Below, in pieces: positions 7,515 to 15,980 of a stretch of 33,473 nt of DNA. The stretch covers positions 1 through 33,473 of the forward strand of contig CAUJHW010000026.1 in NCBI GenBank assembly GCA_963205005.1. The letters are read 5' to 3'. A program made the position numbers and the translations under genes. The notes beneath the pieces were generated by a model. The model made no database searches. It saw only the letters and a list, made by a program, of their open reading frames with translations, and was not told where the DNA came from. The DNA comes from Pseudomonadota bacterium. GTDB taxonomy: Bacteria > Pseudomonadota > Alphaproteobacteria > Caulobacterales > Caulobacteraceae. Every line of letters starts with the position of its first letter. Position 1 is the stretch's first letter.

Positions 7515-8702
7515 ATGCGCAGCGCCCGGCTTCTGCTGACCACCAAGGCGCTGAGGGGCGTTGGCGACGGATTCACCGCCCTGTTGCTGCCGGTCTATCT
7601 GACAGGTCTCGGACTGAGCGCGTTCCAGGTGGGGATCGTCGCCACCTGCGCCATGCTGGGCTCGGCCCTGCTGACCCTGGGCGTGGGGCTGGCGGGCCAC
7701 AGGGTCAGCGCCCGCACGCTGCTGCTGGTCAGCTGTGGCCTGATGCTGGCGACAGGGCTGGCGTTCTCGCAGGCCCACGCCTTCTGGCCGCTGGCGATGG
7801 TGGCCTTCGTCGGCACGCTAAATCCGTCGAGCGGAGACGTCAGCGTCTTCGTGCCCCTCGAACAGGCCATGATGGCGCACGCCGGGCCGGACAGTGAACG
7901 GACCACCCGGTTTGCCACCTACAATGTCGTCGGCGCGGCCGGCGTGGCGCTGGGGGCGTTGTCGGTGGGTCTGATCGATCCCCTGTCGGAGGCGCTGGCG
8001 CGGCCACGGGGCGACCTGCTGGAAGCCGCCTTCGTCCTCTACGGCCTGATCGGCGCGGCGGCCTTCCTGATCTATCGCCGCCTCCCGGACGATAAGGCCG
8101 AGGCGGCGGAGCTGCGCACGGGACTTGGTCCGTCGCGGAAGAGGGTATTCCAGCTGGCCGCCCTGTTCAGCCTGGACTCGTTCGGTGGCGGGTTTCTCGT
8201 CCAGTCCCTGCTGGCGCTCTGGCTGTTCGACCACTTCGGCCTCTCGCTGGCGGCCGCGGGCGCCTTCTTCTTCTGGACCGGCCTGCTGACCGCGGGTTCG
8301 CAGTTCGCCGCCGGCCATCTGGCGCGGAGGATCGGGCTGATCAACACCATGGTGTTCACCCACATTCCCGCCAATCTCTGCGTGATCGCCGCGGCCTTCG
8401 CGCCCAGCCTTCCGGTGGCGCTGGCCCTGCTGACCGTGCGCTCGGCGCTGTCCAGCATGGATGTGCCGGCCCGCACCTCCTACGTCATGGCCGTGGTGAC
8501 GCCGCCCGAGCGGGCCGCTGCGGCGGGGATGACCAACGTGCCGCGAAGCCTGGCCGCGGCGCTGAGCCCGACGCTGGCCGGGGCGCTGTTCACGGCCACG
8601 GTGTTTCCCTGGCCGCTGCTGATCGGGGGCGGGCTGAAGGTGGTCTACGACCTGCTGCTACTGAACCAGTTCCGGCACGTGAAGCCGCCGGAGGAGCTCT
8701 AG
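7515..8702 (+). CDS. MFS transporter
   Basis: A 395-residue integral membrane protein with about 11-12 hydrophobic helices in two halves, of the major facilitator type. The N-terminal half begins with RGVGDGFTALLLPVYLTGLG and has a polar loop after helix 2 where MFS motif A lies, here shortened to GHRVSAR. A hydrophilic central loop around residues 190-215 (DDKAEAAELRTGLGPSRKR) separates the halves. The substrate is not predictable; drug or small-metabolite export is the usual role. It follows the methyltransferase by 9 bases and is probably co-transcribed. Its stop overlaps the opposing ABC ATPase gene by four bases through a shared CTAG. Confidence 0.85.
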   Translation: MRSARLLLTTKALRGVGDGFTALLLPVYLTGLGLSAFQVGIVATCAMLGSALLTLGVGLAGHRVSARTLLLVSCGLMLATGLAFSQAHAFWPLAMVAFVGTLNPSSGDVSVFVPLEQAMMAHAGPDSERTTRFATYNVVGAAGVALGALSVGLIDPLSEALARPRGDLLEAAFVLYGLIGAAAFLIYRRLPDDKAEAAELRTGLGPSRKRVFQLAALFSLDSFGGGFLVQSLLALWLFDHFGLSLAAAGAFFFWTGLLTAGSQFAAGHLARRIGLINTMVFTHIPANLCVIAAAFAPSLPVALALLTVRSALSSMDVPARTSYVMAVVTPPERAAAAGMTNVPRSLAAALSPTLAGALFTATVFPWPLLIGGGLKVVYDLLLLNQFRHVKPPEEL

Positions 8703-9448
8703 GCGGCCAGCAGTTCGTCGATGCGGCGGATGTCCATGATCTCCGAGGCGATGCCGCCGTCGAGCTTCATGACCTTGTTGCAGTAGAGCTTGAGCAGGGG
8801 CGCCTCGTGGGTCGCCAGCACCAGGATGCCGGCCCGCTCGACCAGTTTCAGCAGTCGCTTGTGAGCCAGTTTCTGGAATTCGGCGTCGCCGACCGCGATC
8901 CACTCGTCCATCAGCAGCACGTCGGCCTCGACCGCTGTCGCCGCGGCGAAAGCGAGGCGGCCCTGCATGCCCTGCGAGTAGGTCTTCACCGGCATGGCCA
9001 GGAACGGCCCCAGCCCGGTGAAGGCGGCGATCTCGTCCATCCGCTCGTCGATCTCCTTCGACGTCAGGCCGGCGATGCGCCCGCGCAGGCGGATGTTCTC
9101 GTAGCCTGTCGCGGACGAATCGATGCCGAGGCCGAGGTCCAGCAGGGCGGCGATCCGGCCGTTGACCTCGATCGTCCCCTCGTCCGGCTCATAGGCGCCC
9201 GAGAGCGCCCGCAGCAGTGTGGTCTTGCCCGAGCCGTTGTGGCCGATCAGGCCCAGCCGGTCGCCGGCCTCCAGCTTCAGGTTCACGCCCTGAAGGGCGG
9301 TGACGTCGGTGACCCCGGAGTGACGGCCCAGCCGGCCGCCGACGGTGACACGCGCCAGCGCCTTCTTCAGCGACTTGGCGTCGACCCCGTAGACCGGGAA
9401 CCGCAGCGTCAGGTCGGTGCAGGTGATGGAGACGGGCGGGGGCTTCAT
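8699..9448 (-). CDS. Polysaccharide export ABC ATPase (Wzt-like)
   Basis: A 249-residue ABC ATPase that would power export of an undecaprenyl-linked glycan with the permease encoded just upstream. Visible are Walker A GHNGSGKT (69-76), the signature YSQGM (147-151, the variant typical of Wzt/TagH/KpsT proteins), Walker B VLLMDE (Asp171, Glu172) and switch His204. An N-terminal stretch of about 40 residues before the core and GVDAKSLKK are also usual for O-antigen ATPases. The C-terminal carbohydrate-binding domain of long Wzt proteins is absent, so chain-cap recognition is not expected here. The ATG at 9448 overlaps the permease stop as ATGA. Confidence 0.92.
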   Translation of the reverse strand: MKPPPVSITCTDLTLRFPVYGVDAKSLKKALARVTVGGRLGRHSGVTDVTALQGVNLKLEAGDRLGLIGHNGSGKTTLLRALSGAYEPDEGTIEVNGRIAALLDLGLGIDSSATGYENIRLRGRIAGLTSKEIDERMDEIAAFTGLGPFLAMPVKTYSQGMQGRLAFAAATAVEADVLLMDEWIAVGDAEFQKLAHKRLLKLVERAGILVLATHEAPLLKLYCNKVMKLDGGIASEIMDIRRIDELLAA

Positions 9449-10278
9449 AGGTAGTGGACGATCCGGCGCCGCGTGCGGGCGAAGATGAGGAAGGTGACGA
9501 TCCAGCCGCCGACCGCCATCGCCACCAGGACGATGTAGCTCTGGGCCTCCACCGGCGTGCCCAGCAGGGGGGCGCGGACCGCCTCCAGCAGGTGGTAGAA
9601 CGGGTTGAAATCGAGGAAGGCCTTGTAGTCCCCGAACTTGGACGGCCGCCAGAACACCGGGCTCATGAACAGGGCGAACTGCATCACCGAGATGACGATC
9701 TGCGGAATGTCGCGGAAGCGGGCCGAGGCGATGCCCACCAGCATCGACAGCCAGCTGGCGTTCAGGACCATCAGGATCACGCCCAGCAGGGCGAGTGGCA
9801 CATTGGCCGTCCGCCAGTAGCCGTAGAACACCAGCATCCCGATCACGATCACCAGGTGGTGGCCCAGGTTGATCAGGTTGCGGAACACTGTCCGCCACAG
9901 GAACGTGAACATCGGCAGGCTGGTCTGGGACAGCATCCCGGCGGCCTGGACGAAGGTGTCGCAGCCCTCGTTGATGGTGCCGGTCATCACCGCGAAGAAC
10001 ACGATCCCCAGCGCCACGTAGGGCAGGAAGATGTGCAGCTCGATGTTGAACAGGTTGGCATAGAGGAACCCGATGCCCAGGGTCATCAGGCCCATGGAAA
10101 GGGTGATCCAGAAGGGGCCGAGGATCGAGCCGCGGTAGCGCGAGGCGACGTCGTGCCAGGCCAGCGACCAGGCCAGGCCGATCCGCCCGAACGAGTTGCG
10201 CAGGTCCCGCGCCGCCATCTGCAACTGGAACAGCGTCCCGCGCTGTCCGGTCCGCAGCATGTGGGTGGCCGAGTCCAT
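9445..10278 (-). CDS. Polysaccharide export ABC permease (Wzm-like)
   Basis: A 277-residue ABC-2 type inner-membrane permease with six predicted helices. It has the amphipathic N-terminal segment LAWHDVASRYRGSILGPFW, well known in Wzm/KpsM/TagG proteins, and a C-terminal FNPFYHLLEAVRAPLLG block before the last helix. I set the start at the ATG at 10278, where GGAGA lies six bases upstream; the frame stays open to 10362 but the extra residues are low-complexity. It works with the overlapping ATPase gene to move lipid-linked glycan across the inner membrane. It is transcribed divergently from the GT2 gene, with 95 bases between them. Confidence 0.92.
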   Translation of the reverse strand: MDSATHMLRTGQRGTLFQLQMAARDLRNSFGRIGLAWSLAWHDVASRYRGSILGPFWITLSMGLMTLGIGFLYANLFNIELHIFLPYVALGIVFFAVMTGTINEGCDTFVQAAGMLSQTSLPMFTFLWRTVFRNLINLGHHLVIVIGMLVFYGYWRTANVPLALLGVILMVLNASWLSMLVGIASARFRDIPQIVISVMQFALFMSPVFWRPSKFGDYKAFLDFNPFYHLLEAVRAPLLGTPVEAQSYIVLVAMAVGGWIVTFLIFARTRRRIVHYL

Positions 10279-10373
10279 GGGCTCTCCGGAAAGAAGCGCG
10301 GAGGTATCAGGCGGGGTACGGCCGCGCAAGGACGCGGGCTTGGCGCCGCCCGGGGGTTGCATGTAAGCCGGCT

Positions 10374-11450
10374 GTGGTGGCCAGAACCCCGACCCTGATC
10401 CCGGCCGAACGCAGCGCCCGCGCGCCGGCGTCCGCGCGCGCCGTCCAGGCCCTGAGTCTCGAGGGCTCCGGCGTGTGGCTGGTCGTGCCGTGCTATCGGG
10501 TCCGGGGCCATATCCTGCGGGTGATCCGCAAGGCGCCGGCCTGGATCGAGGGCATCGTCTGCGTCGACGACGCCTGCCCGGAAAACTCGGGCGATTTCAT
10601 CGAGGCCGAGGCGAACGATCCCCGGGTCAAGGTGATTCGCCTGGCGAAGAACCAGGGCGTCGGCGGCGCCACCCTGGCCGGCTATGCCGAAGCCGTCCGA
10701 CTGGGCGCCCGGGTGCTGGTGAAGGTCGATGGCGACGACCAGATGGACCTGGCCTACGCGGCCCAGCTGGTGGCCCCGATTCTTCTGGGCGAAGCCGACT
10801 ACGCCAAGGGCAACCGCTTCACCTCGATCAGCCACCTCACCACCATGCCGACCGTGCGGGTGCTGGGAAACGCCATGCTGAGCTTCCTGGCCAAGCTGTC
10901 GACCGGCTACTGGAATATCTTTGACCCGACGAACGGCTTCACCGCGATCGAGGGCAACGTGGCCCGGCTGGTCATGGAGAAGCGGGTCTCGCGCCGGTTC
11001 TTCTTCGAGACCGATCTGCTCTACCACCTGGGCACCCTGCGGGCGGTGGTGCGCGACGTGCCGATGCCGGCCCGCTACGCCGACGAGGTCTCAAACCTGC
11101 GGATCGGCCAGATCGTCGGTCCGTTCGCCCTGAAGCATGCCCGAAACTTCGCCCAGCGGGTGATCGGCCAGTATTTCGTGCGCGACTTCAACGCCGCCAG
11201 CCTGGAGTTCGTCTTCGGGCTGTTCTTCTCGCTGTTCGGGGTCGCCTACGCGCTAAGCTACCTGGCCAACCGGATTCCCGGCCAGGCCGCCTCGGCCGGC
11301 GTGGTCATGCTGGCGGCGCTGCCGGTGATCCTGGGCGCCCAGTTCCTGCTGCAGGCGATGAACTTCGACGTGCTGAACGTGCCCAGCCGGCCGATCCACC
11401 CCTATCTCGCGGTGCTGCGGGACCTCGAGGCCGAGGAAGACCCGGCATGA
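10374..11450 (+). CDS. GT2 glycosyltransferase, polyprenyl-phosphate type
   Basis: A 358-residue family 2 glycosyltransferase with a GT-A domain followed by two membrane helices. Visible are the N-terminal VWLVVPCYR strand, VDD (64-66), the metal-binding DGDD (119-122, in VKVDGDDQMD) and NGFTAIE, then two C-terminal helices at about 275-298 and 308-330. This arrangement is typical of dolichol-/undecaprenyl-phosphate sugar synthases (DPM1/GtrB-like), which load a sugar onto a lipid carrier for use on the periplasmic side. The start is a GTG at 10374, followed at once by a second GTG. Its stop overlaps the next gene as ATGA, so the two products likely act together. Confidence 0.85.
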   Translation: MVARTPTLIPAERSARAPASARAVQALSLEGSGVWLVVPCYRVRGHILRVIRKAPAWIEGIVCVDDACPENSGDFIEAEANDPRVKVIRLAKNQGVGGATLAGYAEAVRLGARVLVKVDGDDQMDLAYAAQLVAPILLGEADYAKGNRFTSISHLTTMPTVRVLGNAMLSFLAKLSTGYWNIFDPTNGFTAIEGNVARLVMEKRVSRRFFFETDLLYHLGTLRAVVRDVPMPARYADEVSNLRIGQIVGPFALKHARNFAQRVIGQYFVRDFNAASLEFVFGLFFSLFGVAYALSYLANRIPGQAASAGVVMLAALPVILGAQFLLQAMNFDVLNVPSRPIHPYLAVLRDLEAEEDPA

Positions 11451-12805
11451 CGTCTGCCGGCTTCGTCCCGCGCTGGACCCTGCGGCTGATCCTGCTCGCC
11501 GCCCTCGTGGGCATGGTGCAGCTCAACCTGCCCGGCCACATGTCGGTCGACTCAGTGCTGGCGCTGCACGAAGGCCGGTTCGGCCTGCGCGAGACCTGGA
11601 ACCCGGCGATCTTCGGCTGGCTGCTGGGGGTGCTCGACCGCATCCAGCCCGGTGGATCCCTCGTGGTCGTCCTGAGCGGGGTGCTGCTGTTCGGAAGCTG
11701 GTTCGCCCTGCCGTCGCTCCGGCCGCGCGTCACATGGCTCGGGCCGGTGCTGGCCCTGGGCGCCGTGGCCCTGCCGCAGGCGATGATCTACCCCGGCATC
11801 GTCTGGAAGGACGTACTGTTCGCGGTGGCGACACTCGCGGGATTCGTGGTGCTGGCGTTGGGCGTCCGCGCCCCGGCCCGCGGCACGCCCTGGATCAGTC
11901 TTGTGATCGCCGCGCTGCTGTTCGCTGTGGCCGGGCTGCTCAGACAGAACGGACTGATCCTGGCCGCGCCGGCGGCCATAGCGCTGGCGTGGGCGCGCTC
12001 CGGCGGCGGCTGGGGCCGCAGCGGGCGCCTTGCGCTTGGCTGGCTGGTCGCGGTGGCGGCCCTCACCCTGGTGCTCAGCGCGGTCGCCCGGCCGCAGGGG
12101 ATCGGCGCACCGGACGACGCGGGCGGACGCGGGGTCCGGCTGTTGCAGAGCTATGACCTGGCCGCAGCGGCGGCGCTGGAGCCGGGCCGCCCGACGCCGC
12201 TCATCGACCGCGCCTCACCGGCCGTCGGCGCCTACATCCGCGACAACGCAAAGCGGCTCTACTCGCCCGAGCGCGTCGACGTGATGACCGCCGATCCCTG
12301 GCTGGAGGCCCACCTGCCGGAGGTATCGCGCGAGGTTGTCCAGGCCGAGTGGCTCGACCTGGTGACCGGCCAGCCCGACCTCTACGTCAAGGTCCGCCTG
12401 CAGGCCTTCCGGCAGGTCTTCGCGACGCCGGCCATCGAGCGCTGCCTGCCGGTGCATGTGGGGATCATGGGGCCGGCCAAGGCCCTGGCCGACCTGCGCA
12501 TTCCCGCCCGCGCCGACGCGCACGACCAGCGGATCTACAACTACGCGACCTGGTTCTTCGACACGCCCGCGCTGTCGCACGTGGCCTTCGCGGGGATCGC
12601 CCTGGTGGTGTTCGTGCTGCTGATGGTCCGGCGCGACCCGGCCGACCTGATGATCGCGGGCCTGATGGCCGGGGCTCTGGGGTTCGCCGCCAGCTTCCTG
12701 GTGATCTCGATCGCCTGCGATTACCGCTATCTCTACATCCTGGACGTCGCGGCCGTGACAGGGGCGCTCTACCTGGCGATCGATCCCCGGCTGCGGCGGC
12801 GCTAG
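11447..12805 (+). CDS. Polytopic membrane protein, GT-C-like
   Basis: A 452-residue inner-membrane protein with about ten hydrophobic segments and a soluble stretch of roughly 130 residues (about 215-370) before the last three helices. Features that recall GT-C glycosyltransferases are an acidic pair position in the first periplasmic loop (HMSVDSVLALHEG), WNPAIFGWLLG, and the loop PGIVWKDVLF. I do not recognise a named family with certainty. It overlaps the polyprenyl-phosphate-type GT2 gene by ATGA. By analogy with GtrB/GtrC-type pairs I infer that it transfers the lipid-loaded sugar to a glycan or protein on the periplasmic face. The stop is shared with the opposing sulfotransferase gene as CTAG. 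Confidence 0.65.
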   Translation: MTSAGFVPRWTLRLILLAALVGMVQLNLPGHMSVDSVLALHEGRFGLRETWNPAIFGWLLGVLDRIQPGGSLVVVLSGVLLFGSWFALPSLRPRVTWLGPVLALGAVALPQAMIYPGIVWKDVLFAVATLAGFVVLALGVRAPARGTPWISLVIAALLFAVAGLLRQNGLILAAPAAIALAWARSGGGWGRSGRLALGWLVAVAALTLVLSAVARPQGIGAPDDAGGRGVRLLQSYDLAAAAALEPGRPTPLIDRASPAVGAYIRDNAKRLYSPERVDVMTADPWLEAHLPEVSREVVQAEWLDLVTGQPDLYVKVRLQAFRQVFATPAIERCLPVHVGIMGPAKALADLRIPARADAHDQRIYNYATWFFDTPALSHVAFAGIALVVFVLLMVRRDPADLMIAGLMAGALGFAASFLVISIACDYRYLYILDVAAVTGALYLAIDPRLRRR

Positions 12806-13911
12806 TCGTCCGCCAGCGCGGCGTTGAGCTGGCCGTCGACCTGGTCGATCAGGGTCAGGGCCGCCAGCAGCTGGGCCTGGTCGGCGCGCCAGCCGACTTC
12901 CAGTCGTTCCACCTCGGCCCGCAGTTCCGCCTGGAACGCCTGGGCGCCCTCGAGCTTCTGACGGGTGTCGAGCAGCTCGGCGCGGGCTGAGGCCAGGTCG
13001 CGGGCGGCAGGCGAGACCAGCACGCCGAACTCGCGGTTTCGGCGCTCCAGTTCGGCGGCGGCCCTGTCGAGGGCGGCGCGGTCGGGGTCGCCGCCGGCGG
13101 CCTTTTCCTCGAACCAGCCCAGTACGTCCTGGGCGATCTGTCCGGCCCAGCCCAGGGCGGCCAGGCCACCCTCGCTGGCGTTGTGGCGCAGGTCCGGGGT
13201 CAGGAACTGGTCGATCTTCCGGCCCGCGGCTTCGGTCAGCTTCGGCAGGGGCGCGCCGTGGGCGGCCTCGATCCGCCGGGCCTCGCTGCGCCAGTCCGAG
13301 AGCAGGGCGTCATAGGCGGTGAAAGCGCGGGGCAGATCGCGGGTGTAGGCCTCGGCCGCCAGCATGTAGGCGCTCCAGACCAGCACCGATTTCTCGGCGG
13401 CGAATCCATCGCGCCGGCCCAGGGATCCGGCCACGGCGAGGGGATGGCGGACGGGAATCACGCAGCGGACGCCGATGTTCCGGGTCTCCAGCACGGCGCG
13501 CCACATGGGCAGCAGCACCGTCGCGCGCGGGTCCTTCATCAGCGGGAAGGTGGTGCGCCGGAATTCCGAATCGAACAGCCGGCCCGCCCGGTTCAGCCAG
13601 TCCTGCTCCAGGGCGTCGGGCAGGGCGCGATAGGGAAAGGCGAAGATGTCGTCCCAGGCCGAGCCGCCGGCGCGCAGCCGCTCGTCGTTGAAGATCGCGA
13701 TCTTCCAGGGCTCGAAGTAGCCCTTCTCGTTGTGCTCGTCGCCGGGCATGACGTTGGCCGGAAGCGAAGCCCCGGCCAGCGCCAGCAGCTGGGTGACCGC
13801 CGAGGTTCCCGAACGGTGCATGCCCAGCACCAGATAGGCGGTGCGCGCGGCCGGTCCCGCCGGCCTTGCGGCGGCTTTCGTCGGGGACCTGGAGGCGGGC
13901 GCGCGGCTCAT
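12802..13911 (-). CDS. Sulfotransferase-family protein with coiled-coil tail
   Basis: A 369-residue protein of the PAPS-dependent sulfotransferase superfamily. The 5'-phosphosulfate loop is LVLGMHRSGTSAVTQLL (residues 27-43) and the 3'-phosphate-binding segment is probably VRHPLAVAGSLGRRDG. NEKGYFEPWKIAIFND and MKDPR are further blocks seen in sugar-modifying members found in polysaccharide loci. The last 90 residues (about 275-365) are charged and heptad-like, probably a coiled coil. The start is the ATG at 13911, five bases after GGAGC; the frame is open upstream to 13980. It is divergent from the repeat-bearing glycosyltransferase gene with 104 bases between. Likely role: sulfation of a surface glycan, which would require PAPS supply from elsewhere (inference). 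Confidence 0.8.
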   Translation of the reverse strand: MSRAPASRSPTKAAARPAGPAARTAYLVLGMHRSGTSAVTQLLALAGASLPANVMPGDEHNEKGYFEPWKIAIFNDERLRAGGSAWDDIFAFPYRALPDALEQDWLNRAGRLFDSEFRRTTFPLMKDPRATVLLPMWRAVLETRNIGVRCVIPVRHPLAVAGSLGRRDGFAAEKSVLVWSAYMLAAEAYTRDLPRAFTAYDALLSDWRSEARRIEAAHGAPLPKLTEAAGRKIDQFLTPDLRHNASEGGLAALGWAGQIAQDVLGWFEEKAAGGDPDRAALDRAAAELERRNREFGVLVSPAARDLASARAELLDTRQKLEGAQAFQAELRAEVERLEVGWRADQAQLLAALTLIDQVDGQLNAALADD

Positions 13912-14015
13912 CGTGCTCCGGGTGGTACGGTCCGCCGCCAGCCGCCGCAAGCGGTTGATCGCATCGGGCATCTGTTGCACACCACCCCCGCCGCCCGCGC
14001 AGGAACCGCATCCCC

Positions 14016-15980
14016 ATGGCCGCCCCGGCCCGAGCCGAGCCCCGCCCGTCCGCCGACGACGTTCACAGGGTGATCTCAGCCGCCTTCGATCCGGCCTTCT
14101 ACCGGGCGATCCACACCGATCTGCCGCCCGACATGGGCCCCCTGTGGCACTACCGGATGCAGGGCTGGCGCGAGGGCCGCGATCCGGCGCCGTGGTTCTC
14201 GTCGCACGCCTACCTGACCGCCTATCCGGACGTGAAGCGGCTGAAGGTCGATCCGTTCTTCCACTATCTGACCCGGGGCCGGCATGAAGGCCGCGACGTG
14301 CTCCCCTCCGACCATGCCCGCGCCTGGTACGCCGCCATCGACTGGTCGCCCCAGGCCTGGAGCCACACGGCCTTCGGCGCGGCCCCGTCGCCCGGGGCGC
14401 GGATGGCCCACGCCGCCACGCCGGTCCTGCCCGTCGGCCTGACCCGGGCCGAATCGGACGCCGCCGTCGCCCGACACTTCGATGCGGCGTTCTACCTGGC
14501 TGTGAACCCCGACGTGGCGGCGTCCGGCATGGATCCGCTGGAGCACTTCCTGATCACCGGCTGGCTGGAGGGTCGTGACCCCAGCACCGAATTCTCGGTG
14601 CGCGACTATCTGGACGCCAATCCGGACGTGGCGGCCTCCGGGCTCAATCCATTCGCGCACTATGTGGTCGCCGGCCGGGCCGAGGGGCGCGCGGCGCGCC
14701 ATGACCTGGGATACGAGTTCGACGTCATCGCGCGGCTGCGGCCGCTCGACGACCGGATCGCCGCGGCCGTGGCGGCCTCCGCGACGCTGGCCGTGGCGCC
14801 CGCCGAGGTGCTGGCGAGGGGTCTGGAGGCGATGCGGCCCGACATGCATCTCACCTTCAGCCACGACAACGTCGCCGAGAATTCCGGCGGGCTGCAGATG
14901 TGCGTGCGCCGGGAGGGCTCGAGGTTCGCCGAGCTGGGCCGGGATCACCTGCATCTCTATCCCGCCGCCCACTGGCCGACGGTCAGGGCTCCGGGCGAGC
15001 CGGGGCCGCTGGGTGTGCTGCTGAACGGGCGCCGGCTGGGCGTGTTCGAACCCGAGGCCGTACGGACGGCGCTCTCGGGCCTGGCGCCGGGCGGTCGGCG
15101 CAGCTTCGCGGTGCACAGCCTGCTCGGCCACGACGCCGACGCCACCGCGGGCATCGTGGAAGCACTCGGCCTCAGGGCCGGCTTCTTCTGGCTGCACGAC
15201 TTCGCCAGCCTCTGCGCGGGCTTCCATCTCCAGCGCAACGACGTGGTCGACTGCGGCGGCCCTCCGCCGGAAAGCCCGGCCTGCGGGGTCTGTGTCTACG
15301 GCGGCTTCCGGGCCCGGCATCTGGACGCCCACCGCCGTCTGTTCGAGCGCCTGGCGCTGACGGTTGTGGCGCCCTCCGAGACGACCCTGATGTTCTGGCA
15401 GGCCCGCACCGACCTCCCGGCCCGGGCCACCGTGGTTCTGCCGCACGCCCGGCTGGTGTCGCGGGGAGCGACCCCGAAGGTTCCCGCCGACCGACCGCTG
15501 CGCGTCGCCTTCCTGGGCATGCCCGCGCCGCTGAAGGGGTGGCCGATCTTCCGCGACCTCGCCCGCGCCTTCGCCGACGACCCGCGCTACGAGTTCCTGC
15601 ACCTGGGCGGCCGGCCCGATCCCTCCGCCCGCGCGGCGTTCCACCCGGTCACCGTCACCGCCGAGCAGCCCAAGGCCATGCAGGACACCGTCGAGGCGCT
15701 TGAAATCGACGCCGCCCTGATCTGGCCGCTCTGCCGCGAGACCTTCTCGTTCACGGCCTACGAGGCCGCGGCCGGAGGCGCGATGGTGATCACGGGACCT
15801 GACAGCGGCAATGTGGCGGCCTTCGCGGCCGGCCGCGGGCGGGGTCGGGTGCTGCCGGACGCCGAGGCGCTCACCGCCGCGTTCGCCAGCGGACAGATCC
15901 TGGCCCTCGGCCGGGCCCGCCGCGCCGCCCGGCGTTACGACCTGGCCTACAGCGGCATGACCGGCGACCTCGTCGCATGA
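14016..15980 (+). CDS. GT4-like glycosyltransferase with four N-terminal PDV/EGR repeats
   Basis: A 654-residue protein with two parts. Residues 28-225 hold four copies of a roughly 35-residue repeat whose best copies read YLAVNPDVAASGMDPLEHF (160-178) and YLDANPDVAASGLNPFAHY (198-216), each followed by G-x2-EGR. Copies 1 and 2 start near residues 29 and 66. A spacer separates copies 2 and 3. Residues about 275-640 form a GT-B glycosyltransferase domain: WLHDFASLC (392-400), a cysteine motif CGGPPPESPACGVC (413-426), RHLDAHRRLFERL, VVAPSE, PLKGW, and the GT4-type EX7E pair Glu575/Glu583 in CRETFSFTAYEA. No signal peptide is seen. It starts a run of four genes joined by ATGA overlaps. The donor and acceptor are unknown; the repeats may bind the acceptor or partner proteins (inference). 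Confidence 0.85.
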   Translation: MAAPARAEPRPSADDVHRVISAAFDPAFYRAIHTDLPPDMGPLWHYRMQGWREGRDPAPWFSSHAYLTAYPDVKRLKVDPFFHYLTRGRHEGRDVLPSDHARAWYAAIDWSPQAWSHTAFGAAPSPGARMAHAATPVLPVGLTRAESDAAVARHFDAAFYLAVNPDVAASGMDPLEHFLITGWLEGRDPSTEFSVRDYLDANPDVAASGLNPFAHYVVAGRAEGRAARHDLGYEFDVIARLRPLDDRIAAAVAASATLAVAPAEVLARGLEAMRPDMHLTFSHDNVAENSGGLQMCVRREGSRFAELGRDHLHLYPAAHWPTVRAPGEPGPLGVLLNGRRLGVFEPEAVRTALSGLAPGGRRSFAVHSLLGHDADATAGIVEALGLRAGFFWLHDFASLCAGFHLQRNDVVDCGGPPPESPACGVCVYGGFRARHLDAHRRLFERLALTVVAPSETTLMFWQARTDLPARATVVLPHARLVSRGATPKVPADRPLRVAFLGMPAPLKGWPIFRDLARAFADDPRYEFLHLGGRPDPSARAAFHPVTVTAEQPKAMQDTVEALEIDAALIWPLCRETFSFTAYEAAAGGAMVITGPDSGNVAAFAAGRGRGRVLPDAEALTAAFASGQILALGRARRAARRYDLAYSGMTGDLVA

